Positions 34,841-42,572 of a stretch of DNA of 53,383 nt are shown in pieces. Both the position numbers and the translations under genes were made by a program. Source of the DNA: Gammaproteobacteria bacterium (lineage in GTDB: Bacteria > Pseudomonadota > Gammaproteobacteria > GCA-001735895). The stretch spans positions 1-53,383 of the forward strand of contig JALSKD010000148.1 in NCBI GenBank assembly GCA_026989015.1. The letters run 5' to 3'. The notes below the pieces were generated by a model. It ran no database searches and was not told the origin of the DNA. It was given only the letters and a program-made list of their open reading frames with translations. Positions within the stretch are counted from its first letter, which is position 1; every line of letters begins with the position of its first letter.

Positions 34841-35770
34841 ATGCATCCCGCACTGTCCGTCATTTTCTTTACCGTCATGTCCGGCTCCGGCTATGGCCTG
34901 ATGACCCTGCTCATCATCAGCATCGTGTTCGATGTGGATGGCGGCATGAGCCATCAGCAGGTCATCGTCACCTCGCTGGTCGCTCTGGGGCTGATCACCG
35001 CCGGCCTGCTGTCGTCCAGCTTTCATCTGGCCAACCCGAAGAACGCCTGGCGTTCGATGAGCCGCTTTCGCACCTCCTGGCTGTCGCGCGAGGCGGTGCT
35101 GGCGATCACCTTCTACCCGTTCACCTTCCTTTGGCTGTTGCAGTGGTATCTGGGGCACGGGCTTGAAAACCGCTGGACCCTGCTGTTGACGGTACTGGTG
35201 TTCATGGGATCGGTGATGGTCAATTTCGCCACCGGCATGCTCTATGCCACGCTGAAAACCATTCCCCAGTGGAACACCTCGCTGACCCCGGCCAACTTCA
35301 TGATGCTGGGCATGATGCTGGGCAGCCTGCTGCTGACCACGCTGCGCTTCTACTTCGGGCTGCCGGTGGAACAGTTGCTGATCATTGATCTCGGTTTTCT
35401 GGCCACCGCCGGCACGCTGAAACTGATGTATTTCTTCTGGGTCGGCAAGCCCCATGGCCCGAGCATCAACACCGCCACCATGTTCACCCGTGCCACGGTG
35501 CGCCTGTTCGATGTCGGCCATACCTCCGGTACCTTCCTCACCGACGAGTTCGGCTACCAGGTGGCGCGCTTCCGCATCATGTTGTTGCGCTACGCCGTCT
35601 ACCTGTTCGCCTTCATCATCCCGGCGCTGTTCCTGCCGATGAGCATGAGCTTCGAAAGCGCGTTGACGCTGACCCTGACGGCCTTCCTCGGGGTGCTCAT
35701 CGAACGCTGGCTGTTCTTTGCCGAAGCGCGCCATGTCGTCACCCTGTACCACGGCAACCAGCGGGTCTGA
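34841..35770 (+). CDS. soeC: DmsC-like membrane anchor and quinone-binding subunit, SoeC-like
   Basis: A 309-residue integral membrane protein with about eight helices, starting MHPALSVIFFTVMSGSGYGL, as in SoeC/DmsC-type anchors. Helices lie near residues 7-30, 40-62, 85-108, 112-135, 145-168, 175-198, 240-262 and 265-285. The N-terminal SSSFHLANPKNAWRSMSRFRTSWLSRE stretch (residues about 59-85) corresponds to the conserved loop after helix 2. It anchors SoeAB to the cytosolic face and hands electrons to quinone. It follows soeB after 27 bases and ends the operon, tail to tail with soxR. Confidence 0.87.
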   Translation: MHPALSVIFFTVMSGSGYGLMTLLIISIVFDVDGGMSHQQVIVTSLVALGLITAGLLSSSFHLANPKNAWRSMSRFRTSWLSREAVLAITFYPFTFLWLLQWYLGHGLENRWTLLLTVLVFMGSVMVNFATGMLYATLKTIPQWNTSLTPANFMMLGMMLGSLLLTTLRFYFGLPVEQLLIIDLGFLATAGTLKLMYFFWVGKPHGPSINTATMFTRATVRLFDVGHTSGTFLTDEFGYQVARFRIMLLRYAVYLFAFIIPALFLPMSMSFESALTLTLTAFLGVLIERWLFFAEARHVVTLYHGNQRV

Positions 35771-35796
35771 GTCCCGCAGAGGCGGGCCAGCGGGGT

Positions 35797-36258
35797 TCAG
35801 CCGCGTTCGTCAGCGGCCTCGTTGATCAGAAACCGCGGCCCCGGGCCCTGCCGTGCCACCCGATCCTCCGGGTTGTACAGGGCGCAACGGTCCAGCGACA
35901 GGCAACCGCATCCGATGCAGCCGTCCAGACGGTCGCGCAGGCGGGTCATCAGCTCGATGCGCCGTTGCAGTTCCGCCCGGAACCCGCGGCTGAGCCGTTG
36001 CCAGTCCTTGCGGGTCGGAGTCCGGCCGTCGGGCAAGCCCTCGAGCCGTGCACGGATCTCCTGCAGCGGGAAGCCCAGTTGCTGGGCAATCATCACGAAC
36101 GACAAGCGGCGCAGGTCGGAACGCCGGTACCTGCGGTGGCCGCTGTGCGTTCGGGTCGGCTGTACCAGGCCCTGCGCCTCGTAGAAGCGTATTGCCGATA
36201 CCGACAGGCCGGTGCGTTCCGCGATCTGGCCGATGCTCAGTGCGCCGTTGCTGTCCAT
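35797..36258 (-). CDS. soxR: Redox-sensing transcriptional activator SoxR
   Basis: A 153-residue MerR-family regulator with a 2Fe-2S cluster that responds to redox-active compounds. The helix-turn-helix is SIGQIAERTGLSVSAIRFYE, followed by a wing (HRRYRRSDLRR), a dimer coiled coil and the cluster ligands C114, C117, C119 and C125 in CIGCGCLSLDRC, which is the exact SoxR spacing. The ATG at 36258 has GGAGG 7 bases upstream. It is divergent from a VOC-family gene, with its operator between them. No soxS is present, as in most bacteria outside the enterics, where SoxR controls a small set of genes directly. Confidence 0.96.
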   Translation of the reverse strand: MDSNGALSIGQIAERTGLSVSAIRFYEAQGLVQPTRTHSGHRRYRRSDLRRLSFVMIAQQLGFPLQEIRARLEGLPDGRTPTRKDWQRLSRGFRAELQRRIELMTRLRDRLDGCIGCGCLSLDRCALYNPEDRVARQGPGPRFLINEAADERG

Positions 36259-36280
36259 GACATTTCCTCCGTTTCGACTG

Positions 36281-36311
36281 TTGACCTCAACTAATGTTGA
36301 GGTATTAGCCT
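36281..36311 (+). promoter_or_regulatory. SoxR-controlled promoter of the VOC gene
   Basis: The 18-base palindrome CCTCAACTAATGTTGAGG (36285-36302) matches the SoxR box of E. coli soxS (CCTCAAGTTAACTTGAGG) in both arms. It lies between a -35 box TTGACC (36281-36286) and a -10 box TAGCCT (36306-36311), which are 19 bases apart. The overlong spacer is the hallmark of MerR-type activation and equals that of soxS. The target is the rightward VOC gene; autoregulation of soxR is likely. Confidence 0.85.
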
Positions 36312-36344
36312 TGGCAACGCAAACCCTCAACACAGGAGATGGCA

Positions 36345-36728
36345 ATGAACAGAAACTCGGTGGAACATGTGAACCTGACGGTGAGTGACCCGGACCGCAG
36401 CGCGGCGGTGCTGGAGCGGATCTTCGGCTGGAGCGTCCGCTGGCAGGGTACTTCCCCGATGGGCGGTCGGGTGGTCCATGTCGGCAATGACAGCAGTTAT
36501 ATCGCCTTCTACAGCCCGCCAGGCGAGCTGTCGGAAGCCCGCACAGGCGATTCCATGAGCCGGCCCGGTTTCAACCACCTGGGAGTGGTGGTCGATGACC
36601 TGGAGCGGGTCGAAAGCAAGGTGCGGGAGGAGGGGCTGCAACCCTACGGTCACGAAGATTATGACCCGGGGCGACGCTTCTATTTCTTCGACGGCAATGC
36701 CATCGAATTCGAAGTGGTACAGTACTGA
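36345..36728 (+). CDS. VOC-superfamily (glyoxalase/bleomycin-resistance-like) protein under SoxR control
   Basis: A 127-residue single-unit vicinal-oxygen-chelate protein made of two beta-alpha-beta-beta-beta modules: VEHVNLTVSDPDRSAAVLER, IFGWSVRWQ, RVVHVGNDSSYIAFYSP, then FNHLGVVVDDLERVESKV and YFFDGNAIEFEVVQY. Candidate metal ligands are the His of EHVNLTV, the His of FNHLGVV and the Glu of AIEFEVV. Substrate is unknown; SoxR control suggests detoxification or binding of a redox-active or electrophilic compound. I chose the second ATG (36345), six bases past AGGAG; the ATG at 36339 is too close to that site. Confidence 0.85.
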   Translation: MNRNSVEHVNLTVSDPDRSAAVLERIFGWSVRWQGTSPMGGRVVHVGNDSSYIAFYSPPGELSEARTGDSMSRPGFNHLGVVVDDLERVESKVREEGLQPYGHEDYDPGRRFYFFDGNAIEFEVVQY

Positions 36729-36741
36729 CGGGCGGTTCGCT

Positions 36742-37221
36742 TCAGCGGCCGTGTTTCATGATGCGCGCCTTGTCGCGTGACCAGTCACGCTCTTTCTGGA
36801 CGGCGCGCTTGTCGTGCAGCTTCTTGCCCTTGGCGACCCCGATGGTGAGCTTGGCCTTGCCCCGGCTCCAGTGGGCGTCGAGGGCGATCAATGTGTAGCC
36901 CTTGCGCTCGACCAGACCTTCCAGCCGGTCGATCTCATGGCGGTGTGCCAGCAGTTTGCGCACGCGGGTGGGCTCGGCGCGGACATGGGTCGAGGCCGAG
37001 GTCAGCGGGCTGATGTGCGCACCTGAGAGCCACAGTTCGCCGTTCTTGATGAACACATAGCTTTCCTGCAGTTGCAGTTTCTTTTCGCGCAGGCTCTTGA
37101 CCTCCCATCCCTGCAGTTCGATGCCGACCTCCAGGGTTTCCTCGATGAAGAACTCGAAGCGGGCCGCCTTGTTGACGGCGATGGTGTTGTCCGGTCCTTT
37201 CTGTTTCTTCTTCTTGCCCAT
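36742..37221 (-). CDS. smpB: SsrA-binding protein SmpB
   Basis: A 159-residue RNA-binding protein that brings tmRNA to stalled ribosomes in trans-translation. Family motifs are NKAARFEFFIEETLEVGIEL (residues about 17-36), GWEVKSLREKK, ESYVFIKNGELWLSGAHI, the KLLAHRHEIDRL helix and a Lys/Arg-rich C-terminal tail (KKLHDKRAVQKERDWSRDKA) that reads the empty mRNA channel. The ATG at 37221 starts the Lys-rich MGKKKKQKG; upstream in-frame extension lacks homology. The tmRNA gene is not in this window. Confidence 0.96.
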   Translation of the reverse strand: MGKKKKQKGPDNTIAVNKAARFEFFIEETLEVGIELQGWEVKSLREKKLQLQESYVFIKNGELWLSGAHISPLTSASTHVRAEPTRVRKLLAHRHEIDRLEGLVERKGYTLIALDAHWSRGKAKLTIGVAKGKKLHDKRAVQKERDWSRDKARIMKHGR

Positions 37222-37363
37222 GATGCGCGGCCTGGCTGGATGTGAAGCGCGTATTGTCCGGGCTGGCTGCGGGGAACACAAGCCTGCATCGCGGCTTTCA
37301 ATTTGCTGCCCCAGGCAGTAGTATTCCGTCCCTCGCGGAGCGCTGCGGCGATCCGCGGACCGT

Positions 37364-37475
<112 letters not shown>

Positions 37476-37618
37476 TCCCACTTCATCCTGTGCCGCCGGC
37501 AAGGCCCGGGTCCGGTTCCCGAGCGGCGCTGCGGCCGTACGACGCTGAACGAGGCCGTCTTGATCCATCGCCCGATCGACACCACTGCCCGGAACGCTGC
37601 GCTTGCGGAGCTGCGGCG

Positions 37619-38746
37619 ATGAGCTATCTTGCCCTCGCGCGCAAGTGGCGCCCGCGCCGTTTCGAGGAGATGGTCGGTCAGCAGCATGTGCTGCAGGCGC
37701 TGGTCAATGCGCTGGACTCCGAACGGCTGCACCATGCCTATCTGTTTACCGGCACCCGCGGAGTCGGCAAGACCACCATTGCCCGTATCTTTTCCAAATC
37801 GCTGAACTGCGAGCAGGGGGTATCCTCGAAGCCCTGCGGGGAATGCGCTTCCTGTGTCGAGATCGACGAAGGTCGCAGTGTCGATCTGATCGAGATCGAT
37901 GCCGCTTCGCGTACCGGCGTCGATGACATGCGCGAGCTGCTGGAGAATGTCCAGTACGCGCCGAGCCGCAGCCGCTACAAGGTCTATCTGATCGACGAGG
38001 TGCACATGCTCTCCAAGCACAGCTTCAACGCGCTGTTGAAGACGCTGGAAGAGCCACCGCCCCATGTCAAGTTCCTGCTCGCCACCACCGATCCGCAGAA
38101 ACTGCCGGTCACCGTGCTGTCGCGTTGTCTGCAGTTCAACCTCAAGCGCATGTCGCCGGCGCAGATCCGGCAACATCTCTCGGCCCTGCTGCAACAGGAG
38201 GGCATCGAGGCCGACGAGGCCGCACTGCGGCTGATCGCGCACGCGGCCGATGGCAGCATGCGCGACGCGCTGAGCCTGCTCGATCAGGCCATCGCCTTCG
38301 GTGGCGGCGAGGTGCGCGACGCTGCGGTGGAAAGCATGCTTGGCGTGATTGCGCGCGATTTCCTGATCCGCCTGCTGGATGCAGTCATCGATCAGGATGC
38401 CCGGGCCTTGCTCGATGAAACCCGCCAGCTGATCGAGCGCAACCCGGATTACCGCCGGGTAGCCGCCGATCTGCTCGATGTGTTGCACCAGATGGCGTTG
38501 TACCGCTCGCCGGCACGCATCGAGCCGGAAGACGGTCTGATGAAGGAAGCGATCATCGCCAGCGCACAACGGCTGTCGCCGGAAGAGATCCAGCTCTACT
38601 ACCAGATCCTGCTGCAGGGGCGCAAGGATCTGGAACTGAGTCCGGACGAGGCCAGCGGCTTCGAGATGCTGATGCTGCGGCTGCTGGCCTTCTCGCCGCA
38701 GCCGGATGCGGCATCAGCGCCGGCCGCGGAAAAAAAAAGCCCGTAA
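37619..38746 (+). CDS. dnaX: DNA polymerase III clamp-loader subunit, gamma form of dnaX (zero frame)
   Basis: AAA+ ATPase that loads the sliding clamp. Zero-frame reading gives 375 residues: MSYLALARKWRPRRFEEMVG, P-loop TGTRGVGKTT, zinc cysteines (CEQGVSSKPCGECASC), Walker B VYLIDEVHML, sensor 1 LLATTDPQKLP, SRC motif LSRCLQF and sensor 2 GSMRDALSLLDQ, followed by the oligomerisation domain III. Reading stops at TAA 38744, right after a run of nine A (38730-38738). Domains IV and V, which bind DnaB and the polymerase, lie in the -1 frame. So the normal product is gamma-like and tau needs a frameshift, the reverse of E. coli. GGAG lies 11 bases before the ATG. Confidence 0.9.
   Translation: MSYLALARKWRPRRFEEMVGQQHVLQALVNALDSERLHHAYLFTGTRGVGKTTIARIFSKSLNCEQGVSSKPCGECASCVEIDEGRSVDLIEIDAASRTGVDDMRELLENVQYAPSRSRYKVYLIDEVHMLSKHSFNALLKTLEEPPPHVKFLLATTDPQKLPVTVLSRCLQFNLKRMSPAQIRQHLSALLQQEGIEADEAALRLIAHAADGSMRDALSLLDQAIAFGGGEVRDAAVESMLGVIARDFLIRLLDAVIDQDARALLDETRQLIERNPDYRRVAADLLDVLHQMALYRSPARIEPEDGLMKEAIIASAQRLSPEEIQLYYQILLQGRKDLELSPDEASGFEMLMLRLLAFSPQPDAASAPAAEKKSP
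38730..38739 (+). promoter_or_regulatory. Slippery A9 tract for dnaX frameshifting
   Basis: Zero-frame codons read GCG GAA AAA AAA AGC CCG TAA. The heptamer A AAA AAA allows two lysyl-tRNAs to re-pair after a -1 slip, and nine A residues would also allow polymerase slippage. Slip by -1 continues as Lys-Lys-Pro into the tau C-terminus. A homopolymer sequencing error is the alternative. Confidence 0.7.
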
Positions 38747-39411
38747 TTCCCGCTCCAGCGAAGGCGGCAATTGCTCCGCGACCTGAACCGGCAAGTCCGC
38801 CACGACCTCCGGTTGCGGAGCCGCCACCCGTCTCCGAGCCACCGGCCATCGAAGAACCACCGCTGCCGGAGCCACCGCCGGAATACACCCCGACCGCCTC
38901 CCCCGAACCGGCGCCCGCTGCGCCTTTGGCGGATGGCCCGCACGCAACGCCTCAGAAAACACCGCCCGTGCCCGTGGCCGAAACTGCCGCGGAGTCTGGC
39001 CCGCCACCGGCGGAGGACGCGCTGGGCTGGAGTGATCTCGCGCCCCGTCTCAAGCTGGACAGCCTGGCGCGGCAGGTGGTGCTCAACAGTGTCGTCACCG
39101 AATACGCGGACGGCAAGCTCCAACTGGCGCTGCTGCCGGAGATGGAGTGGCTGGTCAAGCCCGAGATTCGTGACGCCATCTGCGCGGCCATCGAGGCCGA
39201 ACTTGGGGTATCATTGGACCTCGACATCCGCAGCCGTGACGCCCTGCCCTGGGAGACCCCCGAACAGGCGGGCCGCCGCCAGGCCGAACAACGCCGCCAG
39301 CGAGTCATCGAGGCCATCCGTCAGGATCCGGTGGTGAACGAATTGCAGCGGCGGTTCGATGCCGAGCTGGTCGAAACCAGCGTGCGCGAACTGACGGATG
39401 AAACACGCTGA
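38737..39411 (+). CDS. dnaX: C-terminal part of tau (dnaX, -1 frame, joined by frameshift)
   Basis: In the -1 frame the sequence is open from the A tract to TGA 39411. It encodes a Pro/Ala/Glu-rich linker ([19 protein letters not shown] and similar) and then tau domain [58 protein letters not shown] and [20 protein letters not shown], ending ELTDETR. That fold contacts the alpha polymerase subunit. Joined to the zero-frame part by a -1 shift near 38737, the full tau would be 597 residues, close to family size. No independent ribosome site or start is seen, so separate translation is unlikely. Confidence 0.82.
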   Translation, partial: KPVIPAPAKAAIAPRPEPASPPRPPVAEPPPVSEPPAIEEPPLPEPPPEYTPTASPEPAPAAPLADGPHATPQKTPPVPVAETAAESGPPPAEDALGWSDLAPRLKLDSLARQVVLNSVVTEYADGKLQLALLPEMEWLVKPEIRDAICAAIEAELGVSLDLDIRSRDALPWETPEQAGRRQAEQRRQRVIEAIRQDPVVNELQRRFDAELVETSVRELTDETR

Positions 39412-39442
39412 ATTCCTTACTATCCGACAACGAGGTGTATCC

Positions 39443-39766
39443 ATGAAAGGTGGTCTGGGCGGCCTGATGAAACAGGCTCAGAAGATGCAGGAGCAGATGC
39501 AGAAGGCGCAGGCCGAGCTGGCCGAGCACGAAGTGACCGGCGAGTCCGGCGGCGGCATGGTCAAGGTGACCATGCGCGGCAGTCACGAGGTGACGCGTAT
39601 CGAAATCGACCCGGCGCTGATGGCCGACGACAAGGACATGCTCGAAGACCTGGTCGCCGCGGCCGTCAACGATGCGGTGCACAAGGTGGCCAAGCACAAC
39701 CAGGAAGCCATGGCCGACATGACCGCCGGCCTCAACCTGCCACCGGGCATCAAGCTTCCGTTCTGA
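39443..39766 (+). CDS. ybaB: YbaB/EbfC-family nucleoid-associated protein
   Basis: A 107-residue small DNA-binding protein that forms tweezer-like dimers. Features are the Gly/Met-rich start [20 protein letters not shown], a long helix with alternating Lys/Gln/Glu, [20 protein letters not shown] and the C-terminal [12 protein letters not shown]. It lies between dnaX and recR as in most proteobacteria. The ATG at 39443 has GAGGTG upstream; the upstream in-frame ATG overlaps the dnaX end and is not used. Confidence 0.95.
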   Translation: MKGGLGGLMKQAQKMQEQMQKAQAELAEHEVTGESGGGMVKVTMRGSHEVTRIEIDPALMADDKDMLEDLVAAAVNDAVHKVAKHNQEAMADMTAGLNLPPGIKLPF

Positions 39767-39770
39767 ACCC

Positions 39771-40370
39771 GTGTCGTCCTCGCCGTCACTCGATGCACTG
39801 ATCGATGCGCTGACCTGCCTGCCGGGCGTTGGCCGGAAGTCGGCCCAGCGCATGGCACTCTACCTGATCGAGCGCAACCGCGAGGGCGCGCGGCGGATCT
39901 CCGAGTGCCTCGATACCGCACTGGAACGGGTCGGGCAGTGCGAGCGCTGCCGCAACTTTTCCGATCAGCCGCAATGCAGCATCTGCGCCAGCAGCAAGCG
40001 CAACCAGCGGCTGCTGTGCGTGGTCGAGACCCCGGCCGATGTGCTGGCCATAGAATCCGCCGGCAGCTTCGATGGGCGCTATTTCGTGCTCATGGGCCGG
40101 CTGTCGCCGCTGGACGGCATCGGCCCCGAACAGCTGGGGCTGGACCGTTTGAGCGAACAGCTGGAACAGGAGACGGTCGATGAGATCATTCTCGCCACCA
40201 ACCCGACCATGGAAGGCGAGATTACCGCACGCTACATCGCCGATCTGGCCGCCGCGCGGGGCATTGCCACCAGCCGCATCGCCCACGGCGTTCCACTGGG
40301 GGGCGAGCTGGAGTTTGTTGACAGCGGCACACTGAGCCAGGCCTTCAGCGGCCGCCAGACCTTCAAGTGA
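39771..40370 (+). CDS. recR: Recombination mediator RecR
   Basis: A 199-residue member of the RecFOR pathway that helps load RecA at gaps. It shows the N-terminal helix-hairpin-helix ([20 protein letters not shown]), a four-cysteine zinc finger (C57, C60, C69, C72), and a TOPRIM domain with [29 protein letters not shown] and [17 protein letters not shown]. The C-terminal [20 protein letters not shown] is the family signature. The start is GTG 39771, four bases after the ybaB stop. Confidence 0.96.
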   Translation: MSSSPSLDALIDALTCLPGVGRKSAQRMALYLIERNREGARRISECLDTALERVGQCERCRNFSDQPQCSICASSKRNQRLLCVVETPADVLAIESAGSFDGRYFVLMGRLSPLDGIGPEQLGLDRLSEQLEQETVDEIILATNPTMEGEITARYIADLAAARGIATSRIAHGVPLGGELEFVDSGTLSQAFSGRQTFK

Positions 40371-40381
40371 GGAGACCTTCG

Positions 40382-40729
40382 ATGACCGATGACACCATCT
40401 TCGACAAGATCATTCGCCGCGAGATACCGTCCGACATCCTCTACGAGGACGACGATGTGCTGGCCTTCAGCGATGTCAATCCGCAGGCCCCGGTTCACTT
40501 TCTGGTGATTCCGAAACAGCGCATCGCCACCCTCAATGACCTGCAGCCGGAGCATGCGGAACTGGTGGGCAAACTGGTGCTGACCGCAAGGCAGCTCGCC
40601 GCCGACAAGGGCCTTGCCGAGGACGGCTATCGGCTGGTGATGAACTGCAACGACCATGGCGGGCAGACCGTGTTCCACATCCATCTGCATGTGTTGGGCG
40701 GTCGTCCCATGGGTTGGCCGCCCGGCTGA
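40382..40729 (+). CDS. hinT: HIT-family nucleotide hydrolase HinT
   Basis: A 115-residue purine nucleoside phosphoramidase. The HIT active site is HIHLHVLGG (H99, H101, H103), preceded by DGYRLVMNCNDHGGQTVF, and the N-terminal part has TIFDKIIRREIPSDILYEDD and HFLVIPKQRI as in HinT. The ATG at 40382 has GGAG 8 bases upstream. It is the last gene of the dnaX-ybaB-recR-hinT run and faces the SET-domain gene tail to tail after 20 bases. Confidence 0.95.
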   Translation: MTDDTIFDKIIRREIPSDILYEDDDVLAFSDVNPQAPVHFLVIPKQRIATLNDLQPEHAELVGKLVLTARQLAADKGLAEDGYRLVMNCNDHGGQTVFHIHLHVLGGRPMGWPPG

Positions 40730-40749
40730 CCCATTCCGCGCGCTTCGGT

Positions 40750-41049
40750 TTACCAATCCGCGTTGTAATCGTGGGTGATCTCTTCACCCGGAGCGATGTC
40801 GCGCAGGGCGACCACGCTGAGGTCGTCGTAGTAACAGGCATTGGGGCGGTCGGCATGGTTGATGTACCTGAGGTCGTTCTCCACGCGAAAGCCGGTGCGC
40901 TCGTCCAGCCACAGCACATGCATGCCGTCGGTATCCGTGTACTCGCCCTGCAGCGTACCGATGAGCTCTCCCTTGCGAATGCGCCTGACAGCAAAAAGCC
41001 CCATTCCGTGGATGGGGCTTTTTGCGATCCGGTAGGCCGGTTTCGCCAC
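40750..41049 (-). CDS. Small SET-domain protein (putative lysine methyltransferase)
   Basis: A 99-residue protein that is little more than a SET domain. The N-terminal part SPIHGMGLFAVRRIRKGELIG, the core RYINHADRPNACY (N64, H65) and the C-terminal IAPGEEITHDYNADW with catalytic Tyr95 match the SAM- and lysine-binding parts of SET enzymes. Pre- and post-SET cysteines are absent. Bacterial targets are unknown. It starts at GTG 41049, three bases after the stop of the GDSL lipoprotein gene, without a visible Shine-Dalgarno sequence, so translation probably depends on coupling. A strong hairpin lies inside codons 9-20. Confidence 0.82.
   Translation of the reverse strand: MAKPAYRIAKSPIHGMGLFAVRRIRKGELIGTLQGEYTDTDGMHVLWLDERTGFRVENDLRYINHADRPNACYYDDLSVVALRDIAPGEEITHDYNADW
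40991..41025. terminator. Perfect two-way terminator-like hairpin inside the SET gene
   Basis: GCAAAAAGCCCCAT (40991-41004) and ATGGGGCTTTTTGC (41012-41025) are perfect 14-base arms around a 7-base loop. Read in either direction, a GC-rich inner stem is followed by five T, the form of a bidirectional intrinsic terminator. It lies within the coding region of the SET-domain protein, 24 to 58 bases into the gene. It could end hinT transcripts from the left and attenuate fadL/GDSL transcripts from the right. Confidence 0.65.
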
Positions 41050-41051
41050 CG

Positions 41052-42563
41052 TCAGGACGGCCCGTTGGGATCGAGGAAGATGGTCGGGTACTCCATCGGT
41101 TCGACCCTGGGCAGGGTCGCGCCAAACTGGCTCTCGATGGCATCGATGACCGCATTGGTGATCAGCGCATAGCCGCGCTGGGTCGGGTGGATGCCGTCCA
41201 GCGAGAAGGCACCGCCGCTGCCGAATGTGGCAGTTACCTGTCCGGTGCCGAAGCTGTAGCCGTTGGCGCTGGCGACCTGGCTCATCAGTCCGTTGACATC
41301 CACCAGGGCCAGGTCATCGTCGGCGTCCGCCAGGTTCTTGATGGTGGCGTTGTAGGCGGCGGTGGCGTTGGCGATGGCATCACGCTCCGACTTGACCAGC
41401 ACATCGCCATCTTCCAAAGGCGTACCGACACCCCATGCCGAGTTGGGGTCGTCCTCGTCGGCCAGGGTGCCGATCCTGGAGCCGGCAGTCAGCACCAGCA
41501 GGTCATCGGCCGTGGTCTGGCGGATCGACGGCAGGTTCAATGCGCTGAGGTCGGTCAGGTCCTCGTCCTCGATCACCACCGGGTTCTGCCCGGGGGCAAA
41601 GGAGATGGTGCGGGCGGCCGCCTCGTCGGCATCGATCAGGTTGTTGGCCAGCGCCTGCTGGATGCCACCGTTGTAGGCGGCATAGGCGGCGTTGAGCGCG
41701 TCGGCATTGGCCTGATCCAGCGGCACCGGGTTCCAGGGCACGGTGGTGAAGTAGGGGATGTCGGTGACATCGGGGATCGTGAGCAGCACGCCCTTGCCGC
41801 CGGCGGACTTGAGCGCGGTCAGCAGTTGCTGGTAGGTGGCCGCGAAGACATTCGGATCGGTGATGTCATCGGGACCGTAGGAGGTTGGGTCGATGTTGCC
41901 GGTCTGGTCCTCGCCGTCACCGCCTGAGGTGGCGTAGAAGAGCACATCGTTGTTGCCGATCCACAGCGTGAAGAAACTGGGCTGCTGCGCGACGGCATCG
42001 CCGATCACCGTGGCGGTATCCGAGGACGCGAAGCGCACGAAGTAAGGGTTCGCGGTCCCCGCTTGCACGCCGGCCAGAGCGCCATAGCCGGGCGCGCCCA
42101 GATGGAAGGACTTGGCGCCGGGCACCCCCATGTTGTTGGGCATGTCGTCGACCGGGTTGGCGATGTCAGTGGTGGGGTCGGCGTCGAGGCGCTTCGGTGA
42201 TTGCTTGCCGTTGACCAGCCCCAGTACCAGCCGTGTCTCGGCGATCTTGTTGCCGCCGAGCAGCAGGCCGCCGTTGTTGTCGGCCACCAGCGGCTGACTG
42301 AAGGCGCCGCCGCCGGCCTTGGCCAGGCTGCCGGCCAGCAGAGCCGGGAAGGAGTGTTTTTGGCCGTCGAGATAGAGTGCGCCGTCGGCATAGCCTGCAG
42401 TCAGTGAGTCGCCGACGGCCACATAGGTGCTGAAGTCGGCACTGCCGGGTTTGAAGGTGATGTCCTTGACCGAATCGTCGAATTCGGGGGCACAGGCGGT
42501 CAGGGCCAGGCTGACGGAGCCGGCAATGGCCAGTTTCTTGAAAGGGATAGCTTTTCTGTTCAT
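41052..42563 (-). CDS. GDSL/SGNH-family esterase or lipase, lipoprotein
   Basis: A 503-residue lipoprotein (lipobox LALTAC, C24) with an SGNH hydrolase fold. Catalytic S53 lies in VAVGDSLTAGYADG, the block III Asn in FFTLWIGNNDVLF, and the Asp/His pair D456 and H459 in SLDGIHPTQRGYAL. The middle part has an acidic insertion (residues about 210-400) that is unusual in length for the family. It would hydrolyse esters of lipids at the outer membrane or cell surface. It follows fadL by 9 bases, so released fatty acids could be taken up by FadL. The ATG has GAGG upstream. Confidence 0.88.
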   Translation of the reverse strand: MNRKAIPFKKLAIAGSVSLALTACAPEFDDSVKDITFKPGSADFSTYVAVGDSLTAGYADGALYLDGQKHSFPALLAGSLAKAGGGAFSQPLVADNNGGLLLGGNKIAETRLVLGLVNGKQSPKRLDADPTTDIANPVDDMPNNMGVPGAKSFHLGAPGYGALAGVQAGTANPYFVRFASSDTATVIGDAVAQQPSFFTLWIGNNDVLFYATSGGDGEDQTGNIDPTSYGPDDITDPNVFAATYQQLLTALKSAGGKGVLLTIPDVTDIPYFTTVPWNPVPLDQANADALNAAYAAYNGGIQQALANNLIDADEAAARTISFAPGQNPVVIEDEDLTDLSALNLPSIRQTTADDLLVLTAGSRIGTLADEDDPNSAWGVGTPLEDGDVLVKSERDAIANATAAYNATIKNLADADDDLALVDVNGLMSQVASANGYSFGTGQVTATFGSGGAFSLDGIHPTQRGYALITNAVIDAIESQFGATLPRVEPMEYPTIFLDPNGPS

Positions 42564-42572
42564 GTCGATGCC

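Noticed and set aside
36339-36341. First ATG of the VOC gene as start
   Set aside because: It overlaps the base right after AGGAG; the ATG six bases further has proper spacing.
38926-39411. Independent gene for the tau C-terminal domain starting at an internal ATG
   Set aside because: No ribosome site is seen, and the frame is open back to the A tract, so a frameshifted tau is the better reading.
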